64,000 nt of DNA, from NCBI RefSeq assembly GCF_000835495.1, contig NW_015622541.1:7750001-7814000 (forward strand), read 5' to 3'. Positions 9,791 through 20,628 of the stretch are shown here, one piece after another. The notes beneath the pieces are model-generated. The model did not search any database. It had not been told where the DNA came from and was given only the letters and a program-made list of their open reading frames with translations. The DNA comes from Cladophialophora immunda. Lineage: Eukaryota > Ascomycota > Eurotiomycetes > Chaetothyriales > Herpotrichiellaceae. Both the position numbers and the translations under genes were made by a program. Within the stretch, counting starts at the first letter, position 1, and each line of letters begins with the position of its first letter.

Positions 9791-11893
9791 CTAGGTCGTT
9801 GGCACCGTGTCAACAAGTTTAGAGGCGGCAGCAGCAGACTGTAGTAGAGAATGAGCGCGAGCTCGAGAGTCGGGAATGTGCGTGTCGGCTCCCAGGCGTA
9901 AGAGTTCCTTGATAAGACCTATATCACCCTTTGAAACCGCTCGCTCCAATGCCGTCCCGTTTGGCAATCGAGGACATGGTTCGTTCACCTGCGCTCCGCG
10001 AGCGACAAGAAGATTCAACATCCGTAAGGACTCGACGTGGTGGATGGGGACTGCTCCATCCACTTCAGCATTGACGTTGGCGCCCAGATCGAGTAAACGG
10101 CTGACCACGTCGACGTTGTCCCTGCCAACAGCGGCCCGCAAGGCGCGAGAACCATGATTTCCGTAGATACCGGCGCCTCTTTCGACAAGAAGATTTAACA
10201 TCCGTAAGGACTTGACGCAGTGAATGGCGACTACTCCATTCACTTCAGCATTGACGTTGGCGCCCAGATCGAGTAAACGGCTGACCACGTCGACGTGGTC
10301 CCTGCCAACAGCGTCCCATAAGGCGCGAGAACCATGATTTCCGAAGATAACGGCGCCTCTTTCGACAAGATAATCGATCATTTCTAAGTTTCTCGTTACA
10401 GCAGCACCACATAGCGGGGGGCGTAGATACAACCCGGCAGATCTCTGGTTGATATCGGCGCCAAAATCGAGGAGCTTCTTGAGGATCTCAAAATGTCCTG
10501 ACTCTGCTGCCGCTAAAAGAGGGCTTGTGCCATAGATAGCATCACTTTGAGCGTTAGTTTCAGCGCCTTTGCTGAGTTAAACATCGACAATTTCCTCGTT
10601 TCCGGCAGTGCAGGCTTTCTCCAAAGCCGTCCTGAAACCGCCTGCGTTGATATCTGCACCATTTGCGATCAAAAGATCAATAATAGCTCTCTGGTTTGTA
10701 GTTTTGGTTGAGCAAGCTAGCTGCAGAGCTGTCCCGCCTCGATAGTCTTTACGGTTTGGATCGATATCTGTGTGACGAAGTAGATCGTGGACCCATCGCA
10801 CATCTCCCTGTTCGATGGCTTGGGTGAGAGGAAGTCTCGATATGCGAGTATCTAGCTGCCAAGAGCGGTCGAAGTACTCAACAATGTGATGCACACGCCG
10901 AAAAAACTTGCTTTCCATCTCGATGTCCGGTAATCGTACGGAAATGCGGTCCCTTGATAAGACTCTTCTAGGTAGGACCCCCAAACTCTTACCAGAATCG
11001 TGGTCTGAAGTAGGCGGTGATGCATTTGGAACATGTTCAAAGGGAAAACCTATTTCCCCACGAGAACGACTCGAACGACATTCTCTCACAGTTTTTCGAA
11101 AGGCGAAATTGCGATTCAGGCTAGAAGAATGAGGAATGTGGTCAGCGCATGTTGAAGTTGGAGGGTCGAGCTTTTGTTCGGTTTTACATGGCACAGCGAC
11201 TGGGGCCAAATGCCAGACTCACCATTTCCTGAACCTTCGACCTGAAGTCTGAAACCCGCAGGTTGGACATGGTTCCACTGCCCGAACAGAAGCAATCGAA
11301 GAGTCTCTGGATGCATCGAGGGATCTCCTGCTCACTATGTTCATTGAGAGCCTAGCTCCTGGGTTTACCCATGGTTGGATTGGAGAATCTCGATGGGGCA
11401 CCGACCAAGGCGTATATTCCAAAATTGACTCGGGCGTATATTCCAAGATTGTGCGGCCAACGGTCTCGTTGATAATCTCAAACTCCCTGCGGACCACTTT
11501 CTGAAACCCAGGATGGTCGGAGAATATTATCTTCAGGGTATCGTGAAACGTGTCGAAAGTACGACAGAGGACCGCGGGCAAAATCGTACACCGGCCGAGT
11601 ACATCTTCGAGATAGACGTGAGAAGAAGCGACGTCGGCTTCCCACGGATACCCAAGACATCTGGGCACGTTGCGCTGTGTCGTCTGGACGAATTGGACAA
11701 CCCCAGCTAGAGTGCACGAAACCTGACCAATTTGAGTCTCTAGCCGTTGGGCAGATCGCCTTCCCAGTTGGCTTGAGAGGACTGAGTGTCAGCATTGGAC
11801 CTGTTCTCGTTCTCAGATGCAGCAAACGCACATGTTGACTGCAAACAAGTATCGGTCAAATGCTTCGAGCTCTTCAGCCTCAGCAAGGACTTG
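9791..11893 (-). pseudogene. Ankyrin-repeat protein gene interrupted by an in-frame stop
   Basis: Exons resolved: 11832 upward (5' end unresolved, open to about 11893), 11771..11223 and 11120..9791. Introns are 11831..11772 (GTGCGT donor, CTGAC branch) and 11222..11121 (GTGAGT donor, CTGAC branch, CTAG acceptor). The N-terminal about 250 residues are a helical region of unknown type. From about nt 10800 downward there are ankyrin repeats (for example DVVSRLLDLGANVNAEV, IIDLLIANGADINAG). A TAA at 10579..10577 cuts the frame between EEIVDV and LSKGAETNAQ, exactly where ankyrin helices normally read Val-Leu-Leu; the same frame then continues with good ankyrin sequence for about 260 codons to a TAG at 9791. 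Either the gene is a recent pseudogene, the product is truncated, or the base is a sequencing error. Confidence 0.75.
10004..10363 (-). repeat. 180-bp tandem duplication inside the ankyrin array
   Basis: Two adjacent copies of a 180-bp (60-codon) unit. The offset is exact: blocks at 10021-10200 and 10201-10380 align without gaps for most of their length, with only scattered substitutions. Each copy encodes GNHGSRAL...AVGRD..VDVVSRLLDLGANVNAEV...SLRMLNLLV. High identity and intact frame indicate a recent duplication of about two ankyrin repeats. Confidence 0.85.
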
Positions 11894-11909
11894 TCAACCT
11901 GCGCAAGAA

Positions 11910-12564
11910 GACCCTGTGACATCTTAAGCCATGTTCATGCACCAAGGCACATAAAGATCATTGAGAATGGCAGGCTTCTCTGTTAAAGGCCCAGTTCACT
12001 TGCGGGGTCGTGCGCTGCGCCTTGCTGCGCCCTGACACTCTCTGTACACCGCCTGGGCCACGGAAGACAGGCCATTCGCCATGGTATTGGAGTCGCCATT
12101 TAGTGCTTCGAGGGGGGTTTCTGACCAAGGGCGACCTTTCTTCCTTTATAGCTCGGCCACACGTTTTCTAACTGGCACCATGTGTTCAGTTATTTAATCA
12201 GCTGAGAGGCCATGGTTGCAGCCTCGCAACGAATTCAAGTCATGGGGGACTTATTGAGCGGTACCCGTCCACTGCGGCACCCTGCGACAAAGATTCGGCG
12301 AATGTGCTTCATTGGGTCTCTGGAGGATAGACTGCCAATTTTACTTAAGTGGTATACGCCCTATGGTAGTTGACAAAACAAGGCATGTCCGGTGGAAATA
12401 GGCCATAGCTCCAACAAGGAAATCAAAAATGGTCTGCAATCCAGATGTACCTCCATTCAGCTCCAGATTAGGTAACGTTGTGCATCGTTGATAAGCGTGG
12501 AGGACAGGAAAATTAGCAGGCCATTCGGTCAAGGCGCAGACATGGGGACAAATTGTCTGTCGTG
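11910..12564. other. Intergenic, nothing recognised
   Basis: Lies between the 5' end of the ankyrin gene (-) and the 3' end of the amino-acid transporter (-). Short open frames only; none supported. Confidence 0.5.
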
Positions 12565-14362
12565 TTAGCAGGCAAAAGGGGCCCCGACTGTGCCGCTATT
12601 GTATGCGTCGACGATGAGCTTGATAGACACGTACGTTCCTGAGAGGTGATTTGAGCCATCAGCCATGGAATCCGTCACCTTGCCGGTGTTCATGCACGGA
12701 GACACAACCCGGGGGAGGGGGAGATAGGGAAGCCAGGAAACATGTAAAACACATACCGGCAACGCAAATGAAGGCTCCCGCAGCAAAAGTCGCCACATTG
12801 ATGATTGCCTTGACTGGACTCCCAGCCCATGCCCGCATACCGTAAATACCCTTCACCCGACCCTTATCCAGCCCATGATAAGCATCGTACAACCAAAACG
12901 CCCCGGCGATCCCATAGGTATACCAGCTTGCGAACAGACTCGCCGCGATACTCACTAGGTACGCGAAGATAGGGACACCCACAGCCAACACAAATGCAGC
13001 CCCATTGGCTAAGATGATGAGAGTGGTCCAAGTGGCCCAGCCTAGGATGGTATGTTTGTGCAGATGGTGCCGAGATTTGCGGAAGAATCGAATGAAGAAT
13101 AATTTGGCAGCGGTATGGGAGTACAGTGATCCAGCGATGAGGAAGTTGGGGAGGGCGATGCCGTACGTGGCTTTGGCCCATTTGGTGGGGAGAGACGAAA
13201 AGGCTGGCGATTGAACCGATGGCCCTAAATAAACGTACATGACGACGGCGAAGACGGCATAGAATCTGGATAACGTCGCCATGGATGGCATTCGGTCAGC
13301 CTCACCCACTGGTATAGCATCCACCACCCCTCTGGCTGATGGTCATCACTTACGCAGTGGCAAAAACCTGCAACACCCACGCCGCCTTTTTGGCATCGGC
13401 GGGTCGCTTCATCTCTGAGATCAAGATGAAAAACATGAAATGTCCTGCGTACGCGAAAACGGGATTCGTAATGGACACAAAAGCGTTGTAAAAACTGGCT
13501 GAGCGAACGACGTCGACGTGTCGATCGGGAGCGGGATTCCCTCCAGCGGCCCCCATACCTACAACGCCGGCGACCAAAATGCAGAAGCATGAGGGAATGC
13601 AGAGCCAGGAGAGCTGGTCCAAGGTCCGAGGGAATGAGAGTATGAGGGTTGGAATTGCAAAGATTCCTGGCTTGTCAGTCGTCGAGGATAGACATTGCCG
13701 CAAACGTTTCAAACGCACCAGTATACCACATCAGACAGAGCTTGTTGTCCGACAAGACACCCAAGGCGATTTGTCCGGCAAGTAGCTGTGACCCTGTTGC
13801 ACAGACAGCAAAGATAACAGTCCCTGCGGCGAGGATTTCTCGCAGGAGGGGGCCTCCGAGGATCTTGCCGGCATCGCCCATATTGTGGACTTCCGGGTGG
13901 TTGATTTTGAAGTCTATAAGCACGAGAGAGGTATACAATGCAAAGACCCCTATGCAAAGTTGCGGTCAGAGACGAGAGATCCAGGGTCCATGGCTTAGAG
14001 CCTGCAGCCATCTCACCAAGAAAGATAATCAGAACGACACCGGGGACGATGCCGACCACCGCTGTCGCTGCCGGTAAGGAGAGCATGCCATTACTGACAA
14101 TTTCAGCAATCATGAGGACGGCGACGAGAGGCCATGACAGTGTTTTGTATTTGATATCCGCATCTTCCTCGTTGCCAAAGACGTCACGATCTGAAGCTGT
14201 CAGCAACGGCACAAACCCAGATCGGTGCGGAACGTATGTACCATGGTAACCAGCAGGGGCGCCTCCGACAAGATCTCTCGAGCGAGTCGTCGAAAGACCC
14301 TCGGGCTCGACGATCTCGTCCGCTGGACCTCTATACTCGAACCTCTTTTCGTAGCTCGACAT
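12565..14362 (-). CDS. AAAP-family amino-acid transporter (N-system/mtr-like)
   Basis: Membrane permease probably importing neutral or aromatic amino acids at the plasma membrane. Model: join(14362..14017, 13949..13719, 13666..13354, 13265..12757, 12638..12565), 490 residues; five exons with GT-AG introns and exact phase closure. The soluble N-terminus (about 75 residues) is followed by SWPLVAVLMIAEIVSNGMLSLP, the typical first helix of fungal N amino-acid transport proteins. Further on come YTSLVLIDFKINHPEVHNMGDAG, then about ten hydrophobic helices, and a conserved tail ending in GTYVSIKLIVDAYNSGTVG and PFAC. Family assignment rests on this ordered similarity to Neurospora mtr-type carriers; substrate is inference. 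Its 5' flank (14363 onward) faces the 3' end of the DUF3433 gene. Confidence 0.88.
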
Positions 14363-15082
14363 GGTCCAAAGTCGGATGTTCCTGTTGTCTCAATTATCAA
14401 TATTTTCAATGGTGCTGGTCAAGTCTCTTCCGAGTCGCAACGATCATATCAATAAAGTGAGCGGCACGTCAAGCACGAGATAGAGAGATTGGAAGGACGA
14501 AGTTTGGGAAGATATTAGCAGCAGTATTCACACTGTCCGCCGCATTATCTATCACCTCCATCCTCCGAAAGAGGAAGGTGGAAAGGCACGCTGCAGGAGG
14601 TGTTCTCATTGCGAGGATGGGATTGGATATCGGCAAGCATTGATGACGGTGCCAGCTGAGGTCAAGAGTTACGAGGCCGGGGTGGGGGATGGAGGCAGAG
14701 AAGAGCAGAGGGGAGCGGGACTTGTCCGATGCCAAGGTGCGGGAGAACTGCTCGTTGGCTTACCCCGCTCTGGGACTAGGGTGACGCCGCCCTGTGCTCT
14801 GCCATGGCTCGCGTGAGTCGGGTGAGACATCACCCGTCTCGCCGTATATCAAAACTGACGCGATCGGCCAAAAGCAGCGCAGCGTCGTCATATCGACCCA
14901 TTTGGTCTGGCCCTCCCGGGCGCGCTTTGCCCAGGGCGTTGGCAGCCTTCGATCATCGACTGACGCGAGCTGCCCTAGCCGGCTGTTGGTGGAAGACATG
15001 GGTCACATGTAGAATCATGTAGATTAACTCATGTGTGGTAATAGCTCCATGTGAGGGAGGACGTTGTTGCAGAACCTCCATA
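14363..15082. promoter_or_regulatory. Upstream region of the amino-acid transporter
   Basis: 720 bp between the transporter start and the 3' end of the next minus-strand gene. No gene is supported. I see no clear operator or repeat. Confidence 0.4.
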
Positions 15083-17017
15083 TCAAGACTCAGGATATGC
15101 TCCTTGGGGCCTCATTGTAAAACTCGTCTGCACCTTTCTTCTGCTCGATAGCCCACTCCCGTTGATCTTCTTCGCGATGGCATGCCTCCATTTTCCCATT
15201 GATATGACCTTTCCCTTTATCCAATTCATCTGTCGCAAGCGTAACTTTGGTAAACGACCGAGCTCTAGCCATCCCCCCTCGATCCGAATTCTCGCCTCTT
15301 GTTCATCAAAGTAACACCTTGCATTTGCGATGAACGCGCTGTAGTGCCTCTTCATGTAGTCTCGCGCCTTGTCCTCCGGCGCGTGCCGCTGATCAAAGTC
15401 ATTAATGAGTGAAAGAACATCACTTCTGTGGAGCAGCCGCGCGTAGAAGAGCAATCCCTTTGGCTCTTCACGCAGGATGGAGGTCGTGGTGCGCACAGAA
15501 ATCAGTGAGCTAGCGGTGCACAGGAGCATCGCTAATAAAATAGCCATTAAAACCCAGGCCACAGATTCTACGACATACAGCCTCGTCACAACGGTGCGGA
15601 CTTGACCGTGAGCCACAGTCGGAATACGGCGTGGTTGCTTGAGACTTGTCGTGGCCAGAGCGGCAAACATTGTGGCGTAAATAGATTCTGCTGCACTCTT
15701 AATGGAGTGAGGATCCAGATTAGAAAGCGGATTAATGATTCGAGCAAATTTGTAAACCGTCTTTCCAAATATGTCGGCCATGAACGTTGCCGAGGGATCA
15801 TAGAATATGTAGTAATGGAGGAAACGGTGAATATCACTCATGCTCAGTGGATCCAGCTCCACAACACTCTCTTCCTGGGCCGAGGAAAAGCTGGGGGCGC
15901 TGCTATTAGAGGAATCCATCGACATCGTCAAGGAAACGGTTGAGTTCCAGTACTTCGGCCTACACGATACAACGGTCAGATTTTGAAGGTTCCCTGGCGA
16001 TTCGCTTGAGTAGAGACCCGCAAATATCCCGATGCGATCGTATGGCTCATCGCTGCACCGCTGGTACCAGCTCAATGCGTAAATTGGGGTCTGGGGAGAG
16101 AAAGCAATATTTCCCCAGACGTCGCAGCCACGGTCGACCATTGTTATAGTTGTAGAGCCGACTCCCTCTTCATCTGAAGGTTCGAACACAGCGCTATATT
16201 CCGAAGGATCCATAAGTCTGCAATCCGGAGAAGAAGATAACGCAAATGTTTTCGCAGTGAAGTTTCCGGAAATTCCTTCTTCAACCGGTCGAAAAGATTC
16301 AAAAGCATAGTCAGCAGCCATCCACGTTGGAGCCGTTGCACCGTGAATGTGGACTGCACTGGCGATATCTAGAGCTGGCTGCATGTCTGTCCTTGAATTC
16401 AATAGGTCGACATTGAATTCTTGGGGGAATGTCATTGAGATAGCTGAGACGGATGTTGATGTGTCTGCCCTGAAGACGTTTGCTGAGAGGGAAACGAGGG
16501 AAACAGAAGCAACCAGCTGAGCTAGAAACGCAAATCCAACAACGACATGCCCGTTGCGCATTGCAATCACCCAAACGTAGAAGAGGGGATACGTCATGTA
16601 GTCCAACATTAAGGTGACTGTTATGTTCCTGCGGTCCTTGGGAACATGCTGTAGTTCCACGAAAGGCTGGCGGACAGCCATTGCGGTGACAATTGCGCCG
16701 TACGCAAGGAGGAATAGAGCCATGACTAACGCCGGTACAAATGTCCAACGTAGCTGGCTGCTTCCCCGGTGAGGAATAGAGAAGTCGGACATTGATGAAA
16801 TGGGGACCACAGACACATCAACCACCCCATCGTTTCTTCTCGACAGCCATGTCAGAGTAGCAAGAGCGCAGATGAAACCGACTTCGACGAGGCATACAGC
16901 GCTTATCCACCACCATCTCAACTTCCAGGAGAGCCAATCTCTGGACAATGGTTTCTGTTCCTGCCGATCGAAGGATCCGCCTGCCCAGGACCAAAACTTT
17001 GTAAAATTATGCCGCAT
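15083..17017 (-). CDS. DUF3433-type fungal integral membrane protein
   Basis: Uninterrupted 644-codon frame from ATG at 17017. Layout typical of this family: short cytosolic N-terminus, a first membrane segment (WWWISAVCLVEVGFICALAT, about residue 35-58), then segments near 92-115 and 145-180. A long extracytosolic domain of about 290 residues follows, with several Asn-x-Ser/Thr sites (for example NLTVVSC, NSTVSL, NSSAPS) and Cys residues. It is followed by a membrane segment (VAWVLMAILLAMLLCTASSL, near residue 490-515) and a basic cytosolic tail. The biochemical role of DUF3433 proteins is unknown. An additional 5' exon cannot be excluded, but the ATG is well placed before the first helix. 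Confidence 0.78.
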   Translation of the reverse strand: MRHNFTKFWSWAGGSFDRQEQKPLSRDWLSWKLRWWWISAVCLVEVGFICALATLTWLSRRNDGVVDVSVVPISSMSDFSIPHRGSSQLRWTFVPALVMALFLLAYGAIVTAMAVRQPFVELQHVPKDRRNITVTLMLDYMTYPLFYVWVIAMRNGHVVVGFAFLAQLVASVSLVSLSANVFRADTSTSVSAISMTFPQEFNVDLLNSRTDMQPALDIASAVHIHGATAPTWMAADYAFESFRPVEEGISGNFTAKTFALSSSPDCRLMDPSEYSAVFEPSDEEGVGSTTITMVDRGCDVWGNIAFSPQTPIYALSWYQRCSDEPYDRIGIFAGLYSSESPGNLQNLTVVSCRPKYWNSTVSLTMSMDSSNSSAPSFSSAQEESVVELDPLSMSDIHRFLHYYIFYDPSATFMADIFGKTVYKFARIINPLSNLDPHSIKSAAESIYATMFAALATTSLKQPRRIPTVAHGQVRTVVTRLYVVESVAWVLMAILLAMLLCTASSLISVRTTTSILREEPKGLLFYARLLHRSDVLSLINDFDQRHAPEDKARDYMKRHYSAFIANARCYFDEQEARIRIEGGWLELGRLPKLRLRQMNWIKGKVISMGKWRHAIAKKINGSGLSSRRKVQTSFTMRPQGAYPES

Positions 17018-17689
17018 ACTATAAGTTTCTCAGAGGAAAATGAAGTCAGATGGATGAAGGTGAAATATGGGCAGAAAGGAGGGCAGAGAACTCGCGTCAA
17101 GCACGCAAAATCAACTACCATCCCTTCCTGAAGCTACGAGGTGCCGGTTGCCTGGTGCCCGCCGGTACCTAGACCATATCTGTGTGTGAGGCTGGCATCC
17201 AAGCCGTGCTAATGAGGCCAAGAACTGAGCCACAGGGCAGCAGACTTTTCTTATAACAGTACGGTGTAAGTCGAATAAGGCTGGCGTCAAGATGGCCAAT
17301 CGAGGGAATAATTTCGCGCCACAAAGGCTGATTCTTGCTGCGCCGAGAACAACCGAATATCTTGGATTAACTTATTGAACCAATGGAACCATCATTTATG
17401 AGACAGGAGGCCGTGCCCAGGCTGAAGTTTAGGGACGCAAAGAAGTGTTCGTCTTGGCCGGGATACAAGTCATTTCTTTTGCTGTCTCGCTCAATACGTC
17501 AGAACTGAAGCGACGGCATTGTGCCGAACCCCTTGGAAACTCGACCACAGGTACATAAATGACGGAAGTGGTCGGTCCAGGTAAGTTCTGCTCTCGATTG
17601 CTGGTCTTAACCCAGGTTCTTGAAAAGAAAAGCGCGTCATTCAAATCCTATTCCTGCCGAAACATCTCAAAACATTCCCTCTCCCAAGA
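17018..17689. other. Divergent intergenic region
   Basis: Between the start of the DUF3433 gene (-) and the start of a secreted-protein gene (+), so probably both promoters. No coding exon or clear motif recognised. Confidence 0.45.
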
Positions 17690-18348
17690 ATGACTCCCCA
17701 TCTACAATATATTTGGCTTGCAACCATGAGTCTATCAACTCTAGTGTTCTCCGCAACCTCAGACTTGTGGACACCTGGGTCCCTGCCAGAAATAACGACG
17801 CAGAATACGGCCTTTTGCCCAACTGCGATGTCGAGTTGTGTCAGTCGGAGTGCCGAGATCGAGAACTGCATGTATTCGTACGCTTCAACCGACAGCAGAT
17901 TTTCTTCATGCTACTGCCAGCCCCAGATTTTGTCACTTGCCTTCACCTGTGAAATACTCGGGAATGTCTCGTGTTTGGGAATACCGGCGACTGTGACCAG
18001 GCTGGGGCCGTACAGCGTCTGCTCCGAGTTTTGCGACGTGTTGGACTGTGCAGGACCGGACGTGAGTCCCTCCGGCTCTGACTGCACAATGGCACCCTAT
18101 CGTTATATTTTTACTAATCCAAGAGGTGCAAAAAGGCTAGCTCTTCCACGCGGTATGATCCCGACGCTGAGGTGACAAAGACTGTTGATACAACGATTAC
18201 AAGCATCACCTCACCTCCCGCCCAACCTGCTTCCACAACATCGAATATCTTGCCTTTATCGACAACTACATCGTCTGCTTTGAGAAGGATAGTTTCTTGG
18301 GCAACTGTGGCGTCTGCATTAGGAGTGGCGACATCATTTTTCATATGA
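17690..18348 (+). CDS. Small secreted cysteine-rich protein with C-terminal anchor-like tail
   Basis: Model: join(17690..18061, 18124..18348), 198 residues; the 62-nt intron has a GTGAGT donor and CCAAG acceptor, phase 0. Residues 1-24 form a signal peptide (MTPHLQYIWLATMSLSTLVF...). The ectodomain of about 100 residues holds 11 Cys, including a C-Y-C pair and a CSEFCDVLDC block. After the intron come RCKK and a Ser/Thr/Pro-rich linker of about 50 residues, then a terminal hydrophobic run IVSWATVASALGVATSFFI that ends the protein. That layout fits a GPI- or membrane-anchored surface protein; the Cys pattern recalls CFEM-like proteins but does not match well enough to name. Without splicing the frame ends at 18175 and loses the tail. 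Function unknown. Confidence 0.65.
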
Positions 18349-19141
18349 GGGCACCCTTCGGTCGAAGACACCGTTGAAGGAATCGAGAGATCTATTCCCG
18401 GAAGGACCTGTCCCTAGACCCTGAACGTCTATGTGTATTCGGAGCGTGGTATACGTCGGATGAAAACCAGGTCTGGTGTTGGAGCAGGGACTACGCTCTG
18501 GTATTGCTCCGCTGTTTGTCAGCCTTGCCGTCAACCTTGCCGTCAACCTAATCGTCATTCCTTGCGTCTGGTAGAGCCTTGTTGAGACCAACTTGGACGA
18601 CGCCGTCTCAACCAAAGAAACATGACAAGTATAGCGAACCCTCGATGAAGCTTTGCGAGACTGAAGAGATTGACACCCTGAACGCATTCTCATCTTCTGC
18701 GAGTGAGGTGCGTCCTCACCCAACTCGAAGACCTTGACCTCAGGACTGCCCTTTCAACGACGCAGGGCGAAAGGGTCAATCTCCTCGGAATACTCCCGAT
18801 AAGACGATTACAACGACCTTTGAAGGTCATCATCCTGTGATTACACAGCAACGACTGTGTACAGCCACGAAGCAAGGATTATGATAGGAAAAGACCGAAC
18901 AACCACAGTTGATGAGGCATCGAAGACACACCAGGCCTCATCTCAAGACGACTAGACCTGCCGATCTTGGAATGGGCGCCTTACCCTAGAAGGATCGCCA
19001 GTCAGCAAAATTAGGGACACACCTGGAGCTCGTCGAAGGGAGAGAAGGATAGGCAGATGAATCGACGCGCCACAGAAGTAACCGGCGTTGACCAGGGTGC
19101 TTCAGAGGATGTCGAGGAAGGCGGCTCTGGTCATGGGCTCG
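18349..19141. other. Intergenic, no supported gene
   Basis: About 0.8 kb with scattered short frames. The only structure noted is the 12-bp tandem duplication at 18523-18546. Confidence 0.4.
18523..18546. repeat. 12-bp perfect tandem duplication
   Basis: Two adjacent copies of CCTTGCCGTCAA. No coding context is recognised. Confidence 0.6.
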
Positions 19142-19611
19142 TCAGTCACGCCAGGTGCATTTCCGCAGATCCAAGGAGGAGCGCTTGAATCTGAGGATAA
19201 TCTCGTCCATGCCCGCGGGAATGACCTGCTGGCGGAAGTCATCAAGAGTGTCGTACCCAAAGAGGGCACCGCCGGTAATAGCCATGGCCAAGAGGACACC
19301 GGCGTCGTTGTAGAACAGATTTTGATGCTCCTTTGCCGCGGCCTCGAAGCTGAAATAGTCAGTACCGTTAGCACGTGGGTAAAGAGCAAAGCAAAAGAGG
19401 ACTGTCACAATGGATTTGCATACGTGACAATATCAGGATCACGGTTGGGACAGTCGCGTCGAGAGTGAGTCGAAGGTGAGGGGTGAGGTGGGTGTATGTA
19501 TAAAAGCGGCGCGTTCGGGGTGAGCCGCCTGCGAGCTGCGAGCAACGCTTGACCTGCCAAGCTATACCAGCCACTGGGTGTGGCGTGAGCCGCTAACCAT
19601 AATAGTCGCAC
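19142..19611 (-). CDS. Candidate two-exon gene fragment, unrecognised
   Basis: On the minus strand an exon ending at 19424 (ending ...RRDCPNRDPDIVT) can be joined to 19350..19142 through a 73-nt intron with a GTATGC donor, GCTAAC and CTGAC branch-like sites and a TTTCAG acceptor; phase closes. The second exon reads FEAAAKEHQNLFYNDAGVLL and then an AITGGALFGYDTLDDF-like hydrophobic turn, with strongly G/C-ending codons as in real fungal exons, to a TGA at 19142. No ATG is visible in the first exon, so the 5' end is unresolved. I do not recognise the family; a gene remnant is possible. Confidence 0.3.
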
Positions 19612-19917
19612 TAGCCACAGTCTCTTGATTTCCCATGCCTGGACACGCCAATTCTGAAATCACATGCTTGAGCTACCAGTCAGCCAATCATCATCTGATC
19701 CGCAACCACCTTCGTCATACCCATTCCACCCTCCACCCTCCCAGCTCGCCAGGTTGAAACCGGGCAGCAAGCAGCGAGAAGAAGCTTTGGCTCCTTTGCT
19801 CCGTTTCTGTCCCTTTGTCACTCCTGTGCGAAAACCGTCTCTTGCTCCCACCATCCCCTCGAACCTCATCACCTGTCGCCTCTTTAGAGCTGCGTCGTCC
19901 TCCAGGCAATTGGCAAG
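19612..19917 (+). promoter_or_regulatory. Upstream region of the OM14-like gene
   Basis: Pyrimidine-rich on the + strand from about 19715 to 19910, ending directly before the ATG at 19918, as in many fungal leaders. A CCAAT pentamer lies at about 19681. Confidence 0.35.
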
Positions 19918-20628
19918 ATGAGTTACGCCGACGTTGCTGCCAAAGGGCCCAAACAATCCCCAGAAGAGGTCGGTCAATACCCATTTCCAACCACACCACA
20001 GTCCCAAAGCTAATCATTCTGCAGGCGTATGTATCCGGCCATGCCTGTGAGCGTGTGTCCCCTCCGCTAATATTGTGCCCATAGTCGTGCGCCACCTGTT
20101 CCCTCCCTCTCGCAGTCTGAATCGGAAGCCGCCAGCTTGATCGACGTCGACTCGCCGCACGTCAGCTCCGTCAAGTCGGATTTCCAAGAACAAGCTATCA
20201 AGACGGAAACCCAGGCCGAACGAATCGAGCACGAACTGGAGGACAAGGCTCGTGCAGCGAGGCAGGAATTCTCAGAAGATGCCGCAAGTGCCAAGAAGAA
20301 GGCTGCTACCAAGGCCAAGCAATTCAAGGACGAGATGAAGAAGGACGGACAAAAGTTGAGCGAAAACAGAGACAACCCGGTTGTCGTTGGGAATGCCATT
20401 ATCTGGGGCATTGCTACTCTTGCGATTGGCTATGGTGCCTACCAAAAGCACACTGAGGGCAAATTGGACTGGCAGCTTGCTGGGTCCGTCGCCGCTGGGA
20501 TTGGCGCTTTCGCGGTTGCAGATTATTTTGGCAGCAAGTAAGTTTGGTTTTCTTCTTTTGATCTCTCTAGAAGATAAGCTGATGAACTTTCTAGGTGGCT
20601 TCTCGAGAACAAGTACCCGCCAAAATAG
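19918..20628 (+). CDS. OM14-like mitochondrial outer-membrane protein
   Basis: Model: join(19918..19968, 20025..20026, 20085..20537, 20595..20628), 179 residues. The N-terminus MSYADVAAKGPKQSPEE, then RAPPVP, a LIDVDSPHVSSVKSDFQ motif, a Lys/Glu/Ala-rich helix, NRDNPVVVGNAIIWGIATLA (first membrane segment), LAGSVAAGIGAFAVADYF (second) and a C-terminal WLLENKYPPK match the ascomycete OM14 C-terminal-domain family. In yeast, OM14 sits in the mitochondrial outer membrane and helps recruit ribosomes. The alanine codon between EE and RAPP is assembled from a 2-nt exon (20025-20026) plus the first base of the next exon. Both flanking introns (56 and 58 nt) have proper branch sites (AGCTAATC, CGCTAATA) and acceptors. 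Confidence 0.85.
20025..20026 (+). other. 2-nt microexon (GC) in the OM14-like gene
   Basis: Flanked by TCTGCAG and GTATGT. Skipping it puts the following conserved RAPPVP block out of frame; including it restores GAG|GC|T CGT, i.e. Glu-Ala-Arg. It may be a true microexon or a nested (twin) intron removed in two steps. Confidence 0.6.

Noticed and set aside
19499..19506. TATAAAAG on the plus strand as a TATA box for the OM14-like gene
   Set aside because: It lies more than 400 bp from the start codon and inside a candidate minus-strand exon; no supporting initiator was seen.
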